A stretch of DNA of 64,000 bases, taken from NCBI RefSeq assembly GCF_907165205.1, contig NC_058193.1:9176001-9240000 (forward strand), read 5' to 3'. The notes under the pieces were generated by a model, which saw nothing but the letters and a program-made list of their open reading frames with translations, was not told where the DNA came from and searched no databases. Positions 1 through 10,500 of the stretch are shown here, one piece after another. Position numbers and translations under genes: made by a program. The stretch comes from Coccinella septempunctata. Lineage: Eukaryota > Arthropoda > Insecta > Coleoptera > Coccinellidae. Within the stretch, counting starts at the first letter, position 1, and each line of letters begins with the position of its first letter.

Positions 1-1348
1 GCACCCTACATCGATTATATCACTGCAAACATCGACAAAGGTAATCAAGTGGACTCAGTTTACACAGATATGACTAAAGATATGATGCATCCTGTCAAAA
101 CAGGGTGCATCATTCCACTTTGATGGCTATATTGGATGACTTTGGTGTGGTGGGAACATTGTTGAATTGGATTAAATCCTATCTTTCGGATAGACAGCAG
201 TTTGTTGTTGTGAACGGCATATCGTCTGTGGTTATGCATGTAACATCCGGCGTACCACAGGGTTCTCACCTTGGCCCTCCCTTGTTTGCAGTGTATATTG
301 ATGGCATTGCAGCCTGTTTCCTATATACGCTTTTTGAGCTGTTTGCAGACGATTTGAAATTTTACAGAAGTATTCTGTCCTACCAGGATCTCGTACTCTT
401 TCAAGAGGATATTGATCGATTGGTCGTGTTCTGCGCGGAAAGATATTTCGATTTGAATATAGATAAGTGCTGTCATATAACATTCACGAGGAAGATTGAC
501 GTTATCAGATTTCCTCTGTGTGTTGATGGAAAGGTTCTGAACAGAGTGGACCAGGTAACGGATCCTGGAATAGTCCTCGATTCCAGATTTTCCTTCGATT
601 CGCATATAGATGGTGCTGTTTCTAGGGCTTTCAGAATGTTTGGTTTTGTATTCCGTGTCACCAAGGATTTTACAAATGCGGCAACTCTCAGGTCTCTTTA
701 CTTCTCTCTTGTGAGAAGTCATTTGGAGTATGCTACGCCTATTTGGTCTCCATTTTATCATAAGTACATTGATAGGATTGAGAGAGTGCAAAAGAAATTC
801 ATAAAGACTTTTAATTATAGATTTGATTGCTCTCAGTTGATGTGCAATTACGGTGATAGTTTGAGGAAGTGCAATATGATGAGTCTACAAAGTAGGAGAG
901 TGTTCTTCGATTGTATCTTTTTATTTCGGATTCTGAATAATCATTTTAACTATCCTATGATACATTACCTGACTTTAAATGTTCCACAGTATCCTGATCG
1001 TCGGAGGGCACTCTTCTATGTTCCTAAGGCTAGAACAAATGTTCGATATCATTCAGTTTTTCTGAGGGTGATGCGTTTTTATAATTGGCACTTGAGCAGA
1101 ATCGATGTATTTGATTTGAGAGTACAAGTTTATAAGAGAGCAGTGATGGCATATATACAGAATATGTAATTTAAATTGATACATTTTGGTTCGTTTGTTG
1201 TCGTTTTTCTGGGTGCTTTTGTGTTTGATAGATAGTCTTTTTTGTTGAGCCACATATACAAATGTATAATTTCAGATTTAATTTTTGTGAACCTCTGTAA
1301 TTGGGATTTCCTGTAGAGGTTCATGTTCAAATAAATAAATGAATAAAC
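1..1348 (+). pseudogene. LINE 3' part: reverse transcriptase C-terminal region (same family type as LINE F)
   Basis: Reverse transcriptase of an APE-type non-LTR retrotransposon, entering from the left edge. The reading frame open from about 105 to 1169 (stop TAA) shows RT motif B (GVPQGSHLGPPLF), motif C as FADDLKFY (FADD, catalytic Asp pair) and the thumb region with SHLEYATPIW. Motif A is broken: codons for YTDMTK are readable at about 58-83 in another frame, and then a 14-nt hairpin replaces the expected KAFD segment, so the enzyme is dead. The 3' UTR runs to an AAATAAAT-type tail at about 1330-1348. The closest relative in this window is LINE F (31960-36500). Clade within the Jockey/CR1 group not resolved. 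Confidence 0.8.
82..113. repeat. Short inverted repeat inserted at RT motif A
   Basis: Arms ATGATGCATCCTGT (82-95) and ACAGGGTGCATCAT (100-113) pair with one mismatch around a 4-nt loop. They lie exactly where the KAFD part of RT motif A should be and change the reading frame, which looks like a templated insertion. Confidence 0.7.
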
Positions 1349-1480
1349 ATTTACTCAATAAGATTTTTGGAGGTTCATACATTGTGTGAATGAAGTTTTC
1401 GTCAATGAAGCAGGAAAAATCCATTATGATGGATTTTAGCTATGGCTAAAACTATCCTGAAGAACGATGTGGAAGTAATT

Positions 1481-3027
1481 TTTTTTGTAGCAGGGTGAAA
1501 ATCTGCAAGTCAGACGAACCACCCTCTCCTGAGGGGAACCAGTGTGGGTTTCTCACTCTCCTGAGCTCGAGACCCACTAAAAACCCTTAACTGCTTCTTG
1601 AATATTAGTTCTTGAATTTTGGTTTCGGGCATTTGCCTATAAATCGTTAATCTCTTAGTCGGTTTTCTTCTCGCACACTATCGTGATGGAATTTATGTGT
1701 TTATCCTGTATTGGATTAACACTTTGTTGAATTTTTCAATGAGTTTCTCTTGTTATTTCAATCTCTTTTCAATTGATCTATTGGTCTCCTTCGGTAAATT
1801 CGCATTCTCCTTTTGTCTTCCTCTGGGTCGTAGTCCACTAGTCTCCTGAGTTCTTGATTCGGATGATTTTTCGCTGTTTCGAATAATTTATCTGCTTTTC
1901 TGTACATGAATTTCGTTATGGTTTCCCATTTTAGGTCCCTATTATTCTGTCTATTCCTGACAAACCAAGGTGCATCTATTGCACATCGTAGCAGCTTGTT
2001 TTCAGTGGCCTGAATTCTTTTGATGTGGCTCTTTGTCGTGAAACCTCAGGCAACTGATCCATTAGTCAGTTGAGGCCTAGCAACGGCTTTGATTATCTTC
2101 AATTTTGTCTCTTTCGTCATGTGGCTTCTTCTTCCTATTAGAGGGTACAGTCTATTCATCGCTGCTTTCGTTTTGTCGATTGCTTGTTTGATATGACTTT
2201 TCCAAGTAAGTCCTTTGTCAAGCGTTATTCCTAAATATTTGGCTTCATTTTTCCAGTCAACTTCTAGATTCGTTGTGGGTCGAAGCCTTCTCTTCTGTAG
2301 TAATATTGCTTGGCTCTTTTGTCCATTCAGATTGATTTTCCACTTTATGCACCAGTCATTTGTTTCGTCAATCGTTTCTTGTAGAACTCGTTCTATTACT
2401 TCTGGGTTGCGGTGTCGAGTTGCTATGCCTGTGTCGTCAGCATATAACGTTAGCATGGTTCTTGGATTTTTCGGAATATCGTGGATGTATATGTTGTACA
2501 GAAGTGGCCCGAGTACTGATCCTTGGGGTACTCCAGTCTGTATATCTCTTGTTGTAAAACAAGACCTGTACCTTGTTTATTTTGGAATCCTTCTGTAATG
2601 TATCTTGGAGCCTTAATAATTGTTGCTCTGTTGAATGCTCTCTTCTGAATCCGAACTGTTCTGGTGGTATTAGTTTCAGATTTTCAGTTTTCTCATTTAG
2701 CCTCGTGGCTATAATTCTTTCTACTACTTTTCCTAACGCCGACAGTAGAGTTATCGGTCTGTAGTTTTGTGGGAACTTCTTCTTTTTGAATGGTTTATTA
2801 AACACTATGACTTCCGCGTTTTTCCATTTTTCTGGGTAGTTTTCTGTCCTCATAATTCCATTCGCGATATTTCTTGGAGCGGCTTTACCTTTTCTAGGTA
2901 ATTTTTTCAACATAACATTCGTTATTTTATCGCTTCCGGGAGCTTTCCTCTTCTTCAAACTTCCAATTATTACCCTGATTTCATTTGGCGATGGTGGTTT
3001 GTCTATTTCAGCAGCCGCTGGTAATTA
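1481..3027 (-). pseudogene. 5'-truncated Jockey-like LINE, ORF2 RT remnant with internal deletion
   Basis: On the minus strand the RT is readable from the fingers (RKAPGSDKI, NYRPITLLSALGKVVERI, EQFGFRREHSTEQQ) to the C-terminus. After LQDTLQKDSKINK the DNA jumps directly, in a new frame, to GVPQGSVLGPLLYNIYIHD and then YADDTGIATRH, so the catalytic motif A segment is deleted. One nonsense codon (TGA, 2046-2048) interrupts an otherwise continuous thumb, with TTKSHIKRIQATENKLLRC and APWFVRNRQNNRDLKWETI downstream. The frame ends at a stop at 1758-1760. The 3' UTR reaches a short A-run at about 1481-1488. The 5' end is truncated at about 3027. GTAATT occurs at both ends and may be a target duplication. 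The Jockey-clade call rests on the PGSDKI/YADDT context and the C-terminal motifs. Confidence 0.8.
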
Positions 3028-3031
3028 AAAA

Positions 3032-3032
3032 T

Positions 3033-3090
<58 letters not shown>

Positions 3091-3141
3091 AACAATAATA
3101 ATAATATAATAACAATATATATATATATATATATATATATT
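3032..3141. repeat. AT / AAT microsatellite
   Basis: Two runs of (AT)n at about 3038-3082 and 3112-3140 are separated by AAT- and AAC-rich sequence. Simple repeat flanking the truncated 5' end of the Jockey-like LINE. Confidence 0.95.
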
Positions 3142-3774
3142 GTTATGGTTCAAAGTATTACGTTCAATATAAAATTCCAAATCACATTTGAAAAGGATAC
3201 ATTATGATATATTACTTATAGATTCAAGTTGAAGTACATATTTTTATACTGATATTCAAAATTCATATCCAATATCTATTGAGGCCAATAACTGAAAATG
3301 AAAAGTTTGGATTATAAAATTTGTGAATAGTGTCTATGAATAGATAAGTTGAAAATTAGAAAATCAAGAGTGTAGGAAAGTGAGGGGATGGAAACCAGGG
3401 AAACGAAAAAAAAAAGAAGGGGATATGAAGATCGAGAGTAGAGAGAAGCATTGCAGAAATTGTAAAAGGTACAAATCGTTTGAATAATTGGAAATTGAAG
3501 CCAAAACTCAGTTGAAGTAGAAACAGAAGGTATTACCATATCAAGACGATAATATTTATAAATTTGGAAGTATACTACTGGCTGTTGAATTACTTTCATT
3601 GAGATTATTTTTAATGGCATTAAATGTTATATTAATATATATAAATTTTTCATTTTTCTTGAATCCTCAATAGTGATAGAGTCAACCGGGAATTTCAAAA
3701 TTTAATTATATCATTTATTTGATTCTAAAAATTCATTCTCATTTCTAACGAAAAAACAAATAAAAGGAATCATA
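3142..3774. other. AT-rich DNA without recognisable gene
   Basis: No coding signal or known repeat family recognised. A 102-codon minus-strand open frame here has low-complexity composition and no domain. Confidence 0.6.
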
Positions 3775-3780
3775 ACAATA

Positions 3781-3826
<46 letters not shown>
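3775..3826. repeat. AT microsatellite
   Basis: Nearly pure (AT)n of about 50 bp. Confidence 0.95.
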
Positions 3827-3829
<3 letters not shown>

Positions 3830-3892
3830 TAAAGTGTTAATACCACCTCCAAAATAGTAACTCGTTTAACGCTCTCACCTCATATATATCGC

Positions 3893-3918
3893 TGTCACCT
3901 CCGAAATCGGAGGTGACA
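3893..3918. repeat. Perfect 12-bp hairpin
   Basis: TGTCACCTCCGA (3893-3904) and its exact complement (3907-3918) are separated by 2 nt. The CACCTCC(G/A)AAA core recurs at about 3843 and 4110, suggesting a degraded repetitive element around 3840-4125. Confidence 0.75.
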
Positions 3919-5462
3919 ACGTTTTGCCTTGTTTTTTAGGTTGTTAGATTCAGGAGGCTTCAGGGACCAACATATCAAAAAATCGTTTTGAGGTCACAAC
4001 GCACCCCGTTTATGTACTGAACAATCTTTTAGTTCGAGTGAATATCACTGGCGCTAGTGTACCGAGCTGTATATAGAAGAATTGCTCTGCAGGACTCTTT
4101 GCTCGTTAGCACCTCCGAAAATGGCAACGTTGTACTGTCCAAGCAGATGTAGACAGGCGGAATATCAGTATACGGAGGAATTAACTGAAGAGAGGCAAGG
4201 TGCGTTGTCTCCTCCATTATTGCAATCCAGGCGGCATATCTCGAAGATTTTTTATCGCATTCTTTTGTAGGGGAAAGAATCACGTGAAAGAAAACCAATC
4301 TTGGCGCTCTCGAATGGGATTATGACTGTTTATATTTCATCGTGTGTATCTATGCATCCGTTGAACTTCTTTCATCTCAAGCTAACTTCTGAATTTGTCG
4401 AACTATTTCATTAACTATCTGAAAACAAATCGATTTGAGTCTTGTCCATAATAATATTGCTTCTCTCTATGGAAATTATCTATAAAGATAATACTACCTA
4501 TTAGAATAACGAATAATCTGTATTGTTACATTGCATATAATGAAAGGAGCTGTTCAGGGAGAAGAATTTTTTTGGAAAAGAATATTCAGATGTAAATGGT
4601 GATGAATATTCAAGGACAATGAGCCATTCCAAAAATTTCCATTTCAGAACCAAGAGAAAAAATTCTACAAATTTTACAATATCACAGAAATGAACAACGT
4701 CGGCTAAGCCGAATGTTGGACATTGTTGTTATTTCAAATGGAACGCTCTATACATTTTTCTTGAATCGCTCCGAAACATCTCTCTTATTATAATAAAATT
4801 AAAAATAAAATAAATTGCAACCATATTTTAGTCAAGACATGACGAATCTACAAAATGAAGTTAATAATAAAGATACATACTCGGATACATATGATAGATA
4901 TACAGATGATTGATTGCTAAATTCCCAAAAGCTATGATGAACAGCGGACACTATGATGGGCGCATGATGAAAGGGGAAAGACAAAAGTTAATTTAAGTAT
5001 TTTCGCATGCAGTTTTATTATTCAAAATAAATGATGATTCTTATAATTAACAAATCAGGTGCAATTGAAATTTTTGATTTGGTCTTCGAAAATAACACAT
5101 ATTGATTAAACTTCTACTATCCAAAATGAATAGGTACATAGATAAAATATATCTGTATACAGGATATCTGTAAACAAATGCGAAATCCTAAGGGAGATGA
5201 TTCCTCAATGAAAATAAGCGGGGGTAGTTCCTCTAAATTTTTTTCCAAATACAAAGATACAGCCTTTGGAAGGCGTCTACAGTTTTTAATTTTTTTTACA
5301 GGTTCTAAGAAACACTGAGTCATAAAACTATACATATTATAAAGCACTGAGTAGATTGGTACCAGTTTCAACTTCGGCAAGCTCGTAGTTTAGGCGGTAA
5401 CTTGCCATCGATTCTTTTAATGTGTCTCTCCCTTAAATTCAAAAATTTCTGTTAAAATGTTG
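3919..5462. other. AT-rich DNA without recognisable gene
   Basis: I see no domain-bearing open frame, RNA gene or terminal-repeat structure here apart from the CACCTCC repeats near 4110. The short open frames on both strands at 4029-4298 are mutual shadows. Confidence 0.5.
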
Positions 5463-5512
5463 AAATTTGAGTTATTATGCTATTGATGACAATAGCATAA
5501 TAACTCAAATTT
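5463..5512. repeat. Perfect 23-bp hairpin, 4-nt loop
   Basis: The arms at 5463-5485 and 5490-5512 are exact complements around the loop ATGA, followed by a T-run. This could be a tiny foldback MITE or a template-switch product. A structured RNA is possible, but I see no supporting context. Confidence 0.85.
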
Positions 5513-5700
5513 TTTTTTCGAAGAAGTGTACGAAACTAGCTGGTCGGGGGATCCAAGAATTCGGGCCGATTCAACTTAAAAAAAAACAGAATAAAATGTA
5601 TTTCGTGAATACCGAGGCTAAAAACCACTATTCTCTGCTATAAAAAATTAGTATTATTCCAATAATATACCGACTAAATGCTACGTTGCTATTACTATAA

Positions 5701-5807
5701 GGCCCGGTTGTTTAGTTCAGATGATCCTAGATTAACCTGATAGAACTGAACTGAAATGTCAAAATCAATCTAGGATAAACTTTAATCCCGAAACGAACAA
5801 CAGGGCC
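5701..5807. mobile_element. MITE candidate, 107 bp, imperfect terminal inverted repeats
   Basis: The ends GGCCCGGTTGTTT and AACAACAGGGCC are inverted repeats with one mismatch. A second inner pair, ATCCTAGATT / AATCTAGGAT, extends the dyad to roughly 40 bp per arm. No ORF. The flanking triplets TAA and TAT are only a weak target-duplication candidate of the TWA type seen with PIF/Harbinger elements. Confidence 0.65.
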
Positions 5808-7004
5808 TATTCATTTAGGGTTTCGGATTTTGCGAGAATCTACTACTTTTTTTTCAAAACAACAACTATGCTGAAGGAAAGGTGATTGTTAGCGACACAT
5901 AATATCAACCATCTAAATTCTGTAGTCTACACAAATTTTTTGAACTCTCATAATACTATGTAGCAGTCTGATACTGAAATCCGTCATTTGACAGAATGAG
6001 TTGTCAGTTTATAGACTGACCAACATTTTCGAAAGCTATTGATCTATTAATTGAATCTTTCTATAATAATTGGTCCTAAATTGACAGTCGTATTGTGAAC
6101 AACGATATGCAGCGGATTATCTAAACACGAAATAAATTCTGAAATGTTTCGGATCATGAGGCTAATTGAATAAGTATCTTGTTCGTATCATTTGTTGAAC
6201 TTCATTATTCTGAATAAAAATATTCTTCAATGAATGAAAATATAATACCAACACACATCATTTTTTGATTTATTCGTCATCAAATCAGTAAATGAATCGT
6301 TTCTCGAAAAGTTTCGAGTCTTGGGACGAATAGAATATTGAATTATTTACATCATTATTTGCCGAACTTCAAAGTTCTGAATGAATTAAAATCTAAACTT
6401 GACAATATACGAGATAATTTTCGCAAGAGTTTCAATGAAATCTGAAAATTTTCATCATTCTGGAGCATTCTGGACATCAATAATTCTCGAATCATCCATG
6501 GAATAAATTCAATTTTATCCAATATAACACGCAAAACGAAATGATACTCGAACTCGGCATCTTGAGCAATTCGATCCTAAAAGCCCGAATCAGGTAGAAA
6601 AGTTTGAACTCTTCATATCAGCATTAACACGTGTTTTGCAGTAAACAGATGTTGGGCGAAACGTGTCTCACAACAAGAAGAATTTGAATTTTCATATGAC
6701 GGTACAAGGAGGTACAGGGTGTTTCACAAGTAAACAGAAAGATGAAAACCTTGAATAGAGTGCATTGAGCTGAGTTCAAAATCACCCCATATACAGGGTG
6801 TCCCAAAACTAGTGAATCAAACATCACACCACGATAGAGTAAACCAAATATTATCGAATGACACCAACATTAGTTCGACGAAAATGTACCGTTTCCAAAA
6901 TAATCAGAATTTTAAAAATACCTAAAGTTACCGATTTTCGAACCATTTTTCGTAATAACAGGGCCAGCTTGTGAAAAAGGATATCGATTTTAAATTATAT
7001 TGAA
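5808..7004. other. AT-rich DNA without recognisable gene
   Basis: No gene seen. Two direct CAGGGTGT-type motifs (about 6716 and 6794, roughly 78 bp apart) resemble the ends of common insect interspersed repeats, but I cannot define element boundaries. Confidence 0.5.
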
Positions 7005-7006
7005 TA

Positions 7007-7094
7007 TATATAGATTGAAGTTATAGGATACTAGTCGTTTGGAAAATTATTGATTTAAATTAAGGGTCTTTCGACTATTTTTCAGGGCAAAATT
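7007..7094 (+). repeat. Penelope terminal repeat (3' side of element)
   Basis: Contains the block TAGGATACTAGTCGTTTG and then a segment starting ATTGATTTAAATTAAGGG. The first block reappears inverted, and the second reappears directly, at the other end of the element (9036-9130). Confidence 0.85.
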
Positions 7095-7116
7095 ACAATG
7101 AGAGTCAAATTGTATT

Positions 7117-7161
7117 GAAGCTCTATATATTTCGTCAACTATCGTCGACTTCTTCAGGAGC
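7117..7161 (-). ncRNA. Hammerhead-ribozyme-like motif in the Penelope 3' region
   Basis: Read on the minus strand: GCTC (stem I), CTGAAGA (matches the CUGANGA core; 7157-7151), an extra A, GTCGAC / loop GATA / GTTGAC (stem II, six pairs with one G-U), GAAA (7133-7130), TATATA (a minimal UA/UA stem III ending in UA) and GAGC (stem I partner of GCTC). This is the layout of the minimal type I hammerheads known from Penelope-like terminal repeats. Seen: core bases and both stems. Inferred: self-cleavage. The extra A between the core and stem II needs checking against published examples. Confidence 0.6.
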
Positions 7162-7456
7162 AACTGGAAAATACAAAGATCTCATAACAAAAGTTCAAAT
7201 TCTCTCAGGCTAAAACTTACAATACCATGACAATAAATATGGTAGCTTCAGAAAAACAAGATCATGTAGAGGGTAATCAAAAATGTAAGTCAATTTCAGT
7301 TGAATTATTCAGGAAAAATTGGTTTTACGAATGACAGATTTCAGGAAATTCTATAAATTGGCATGGACAAGCAAACTTGCCATGATTTTCACAGAAAAGC
7401 AAAAAAAATTGAGAAAATCTTTTCTTATTTTATACAATTTGGATTAAAAATGTCTC

Positions 7457-7970
7457 TTATTTATAAGTACCTGCAAGTAAGGTTACAAATTGGGAGAAAT
7501 TAGGAGAATACCTATTTTTATCACAGGTCAGTAAGAAACTATAGATGTTACTAAGATTATTCGTATCCGTTTTTTTATACATCGTTGAATTTTTATTTTC
7601 TTTTATATAAGACATTTCAAAAGTTCTTTTTTGGTATTCTTGTTCGTGATCTAAGACTTGTATATTATCGTAATCTACAGCATGTCCTGTGTTATTAATA
7701 TGTGAAGCTAAAGCACATCTTTCAGGTCTCAGAACAGAATCACTTTTGTGTAACGCCATTCTCCTATCAAGACCTTGTGATGTTTGTCCTATATAAAATA
7801 GCTTCGTTTAAAGCTTCGGTTGGTTCTGGTAGTCCTGGAGCATTGTATATTAATTTTTTTAGAAAGATGTTTGAATATCCATTATCCCTCATCAGCCTAA
7901 ATAGCCTTCTCAGTGCCGCTTGTCTTAGAGTATGATGCGTGATATCTTCTATTCTTCTTTTCAATCCCAA
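7457..7970 (-). pseudogene. Penelope GIY-YIG endonuclease remnant
   Basis: C-terminal nuclease of the Penelope protein, which nicks target DNA. The YIG half is readable at about 7755-7800 as FYIGQTSQGLDRRMA. It is followed by the family-typical tail with CALASHINNTGHAVDYDN, QKRTFEMSYIK and KKTDTNNLSNIYS (7457-7759). The linker upstream (RRIEDITHHTLRQAALRRLF) is in a different frame. The GIY half is not visible, so the nuclease is deleted or scrambled between about 7800 and 7850. Confidence 0.75.
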
Positions 7971-9012
7971 AATTTTTTATTTTTTTTTATTTCGATATCA
8001 TTATTTAAATATCTCCCAGAACTACTTGGTTTTCTGTACCAATCTAAATTAATCCTGTTATCCTCAGTCCTATATAATTTAGTGTCTAGAAAAGGTACAC
8101 ATTTGTTATTCTCCCTTTCTATTGTAAATTTAATATGATCATCGAAACTGTTGAAAACGATTAGTATCTCCTCTTCTCTATCTTCAGGTATAGATAAAAT
8201 TAGATCATCAACATACTGATATATAAATGATGGAGTAAAAGAAAGTCTCTCTAATGATGATTTTATAAGCGTTGACATCACCATATCAGCTAAAATAGGA
8301 CTCAAGCAACTGCCCATGGGACATCCAAATTTTTGTTTATAGAAAGAACCATTATATAGGAAATAATTAGAATGAAAAATGTATTCAACTATCTGAATGA
8401 AATGCTCTTTATGAATCTCTATGTGTGGCATTATCAACTCCCAATTTTCATCAATAATGTATATTGTTAATTCTGAGGAGATGTTTGTAAATAATGATAT
8501 TACATCAAGGGACACAATCTCATGGTAAGGAGGCAAAAGAAATTCATTCTTTTTGATGGCAAATTCTTTTGAATTTAGTATCTGAAACTCATTGTATTGG
8601 TGAAAAGAGGCTTTAAGTATGTTGGCAATGAATTTACTAAGATTAGATGTGGGCGAGCCAATAGTACATACTATAGGTCTCAAAGGAATTCCTTCTTTGT
8701 GGATCTTAGGAAGCCCATAGAATCTTGGAGGATGTGAACCATAACACATGGGCTTTTTGGAGATGACCCCATCAATATATTGTTTTTCTTTCATGAATTT
8801 CACCCCTTTATTATTTTCTGTTTCTTATCTCGATGTAGGATTTCTGGTTAATTTTTCATAAATGTTTCCATAATTAACCAAAATATTACACTTAGTGAAA
8901 TAGTCATTTTTATTCATTATAACTGTTACGTTGCCCTTGTCTGAATTCATTACTAAGAGGTCATCATTTTGTTTTAAGAATTTGTTGGTTTTAATGAATA
9001 GCTTGTTGATGA
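7961..9012 (-). pseudogene. Penelope-like reverse transcriptase
   Basis: Copies element RNA into DNA at a nicked target. The longest open stretch (280 codons, 8803-7961) shows motif 2-type RPIVCTIGSPTSNLSKF, motif A VSLDVISLFTN (Asp at residue 100), motif B GCPMGSCLSPILADMVM (160-176), motif C YQYVDDLIL (YVDD 197-200) and the Penelope-typical PFLDTKLYR and DWYRKPSSS. In-frame sequence continues upstream of the listed start, including DKGNVTVIMNKNDYF and NPTSR, across one nonsense codon at 8825-8827, to about 9012. A frameshift near 7965 separates it from the endonuclease. The 5' part is missing. Confidence 0.88.
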
Positions 9013-9035
9013 ATTATATATATATATATATAGTT

Positions 9036-9130
9036 ATTGATTTAAATTAAGGGTGTTTCGACTATTTTTCAGGGCAAAATTTAAATCAATAATTTTACAA
9101 ACGACTAGTATCCTATAACTTCAATCTATA
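9036..9130. repeat. Penelope terminal repeat, direct copy fused to inverted copy
   Basis: 9036-9081 repeats 7049-7094 in direct orientation with about one mismatch. 9078-9130 is the reverse complement of about 7007-7060. The two overlap at AATTTAAATCAAT, making a local foldback. Confidence 0.85.
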
Positions 9131-9159
9131 TATATATATATATATATTTTTTTTTTTTC

Positions 9160-10495
9160 TTTATAATTCACACTAAAAGTGGAAACTTCTTTTACGACAG
9201 CCCGGGATTTTTAATCCAAGAGCTGACGTAGTAGTCACCGGGGAAAAACTACTTGTCTGATTATAGCCACCGTTCCCAGCACGACAGCCTTCTGCATCCA
9301 TGTGAGGGTGTCATTAGGTAGCTGGAGCTTGGCCAGGTGCTTCACAGTGTTGACATGAACGAGGCCATTGGAGCTAATTATGAGTGGGTATATTTCAATT
9401 TTCTTAAGTCCCCTTAAAATTTTCAATTCTTTACTCAATTCTGTATAGTTGTTAATTTTGGTTGTGTATGTTTGAGCCATGTTATAGTCAAGGGGCACCG
9501 CGAAATCTATGATCACTGCACGCCGCTCCTGCTTGCACCACAGAACCATGTCAGGACGGTTGTGCTCCAATGGTCTGTCCGCAAGGAAGGGGAAGTCCCA
9601 GTATATTTTTGCCAGGTTGTTTTCGGCCAGTCCAACCGGCGTGTACTTATGGTGGGGCACGAATTTGTCGGATATTCCCCACTTTAGGGTGAGCATCTGA
9701 TGGGCTACTTTTCCCATATTGTTGTGCCTTCCCAAATATCTCGTAGGCGCAAGAAGAGAACAGCCACTCGACAGGTGTTGGACAGTTTCCTTGCATACAT
9801 TGCAGATTCTTCAGTGTTCTCGACCTGTTGTTTCATTATGAACTTCGAGTAGTTTCTGGTTGGTATCACCTGATCCTGAATGGCCAACATGGCTCCCTCA
9901 GTCTCAGGGAAGAGGTATCCAGCAGTCAGGTAGATATTGGATTTTGTTTAATCCACCTCAGGATGGTTCATGCTGGCGTGGAATCTTCCATGCAGCTCCT
10001 TACTGCGCCACTTCGCTCTGAGAGTATCCAGCTGGGCGGGTTCTTCTTCAGGTTCTAACGGTTCGGATAAGTTGAGAGCCGTGTAGTTTTTATCACATGC
10101 CCTCAAACACTGATGCACGGGTAAGTTACTCGCAAGAAAGTACTGCTTTAGAGTTCTGATTTCATTTCTGTTCGCAGCTTTCAGGTTTGTCAGTCCTCGG
10201 CCACCCTCAGCCCTGGGCAAATGGAGCCTCTCGATTGCCAAGTTTGGGTGCAGCATACCGTGCCTGGTTAAGGAAGTTCGGACCTACGATCCAGACCCTT
10301 CACGTCTGTCGCCGACCAGGAAAGTATTCCAGATGTGTAGGTGAATACCGGCACCGCCCACGCATTGATGGCTGTTATTTTATTTTTTTCGTTGAGTTGT
10401 GTTCTGAGGATTTTATTGACGCGCCTTGTGAATTCGTTCTTGGATATCTCTTTGCTCTCTTTCTGTCGGATTTCGTAGGACTGCTGAACTCCAAG
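9160..10495 (-). pseudogene. Dong/R4-like LINE copy A, part 3: RT thumb and restriction-like endonuclease
   Basis: Continuation of the minus-strand element beyond the BEL insertion. Immediately left of the insertion YLGVQQSYEIRQKESKEISKN is readable. Next come HLPRAEGGRGLTNLKAANRNEI (thumb) and MLAIQDQVIPTRNYSKFI. The C-terminal domain (9735-9235) carries HNRPDMVLWCKQERRAVIIDFAVP, the PD...D pattern of the restriction-like endonuclease of the R2/R4 group, and QKAVVLGTVAIIRQV near the end. Several frameshifts separate these blocks, so the gene is dead. The same domain order is seen in copy B at 38345-40430. Confidence 0.8.
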
Positions 10496-10500
10496 GTATT
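10496..10500. repeat. Left target-site duplication of the BEL element (GTATT)
   Basis: GTATT directly precedes the left LTR and is repeated at 17999-18003 directly after the right LTR. Confidence 0.95.

Larger units (their letters stand above)
7005..9130 (-). mobile_element. Penelope-like element, 5'-truncated, with rearranged terminal repeats
   Basis: The element carries a Penelope-type RT (minus strand) followed by a GIY-YIG endonuclease remnant, the diagnostic domain order of the family. A 46-bp segment at 7049-7094 recurs as a near-identical direct copy at 9036-9081. The neighbouring segment at about 7007-7060 recurs inverted at 9078-9130. Such mixed direct and inverted terminal repeats are typical of Penelope elements. 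The coding region has at least one nonsense codon and one or more frameshifts, so it is inactive. It abuts the 3' end of Dong/R4 copy A through an AT- and T-run at 9128-9158. Confidence 0.85.

Noticed and set aside
3312..3620. 102-codon minus-strand open frame
   Set aside because: Low-complexity composition and no domain, in AT-rich DNA.
4029..4298. Opposed open frames of 62 and 89 codons
   Set aside because: Shadows of each other without recognisable domains.
5117..5380. 87-codon minus-strand open frame
   Set aside because: No recognisable features, and no neighbouring coding context.
6640..6670. GGCGAAACGTGT near 6648 as another hammerhead
   Set aside because: No CUGANGA core or stem II partner upstream.
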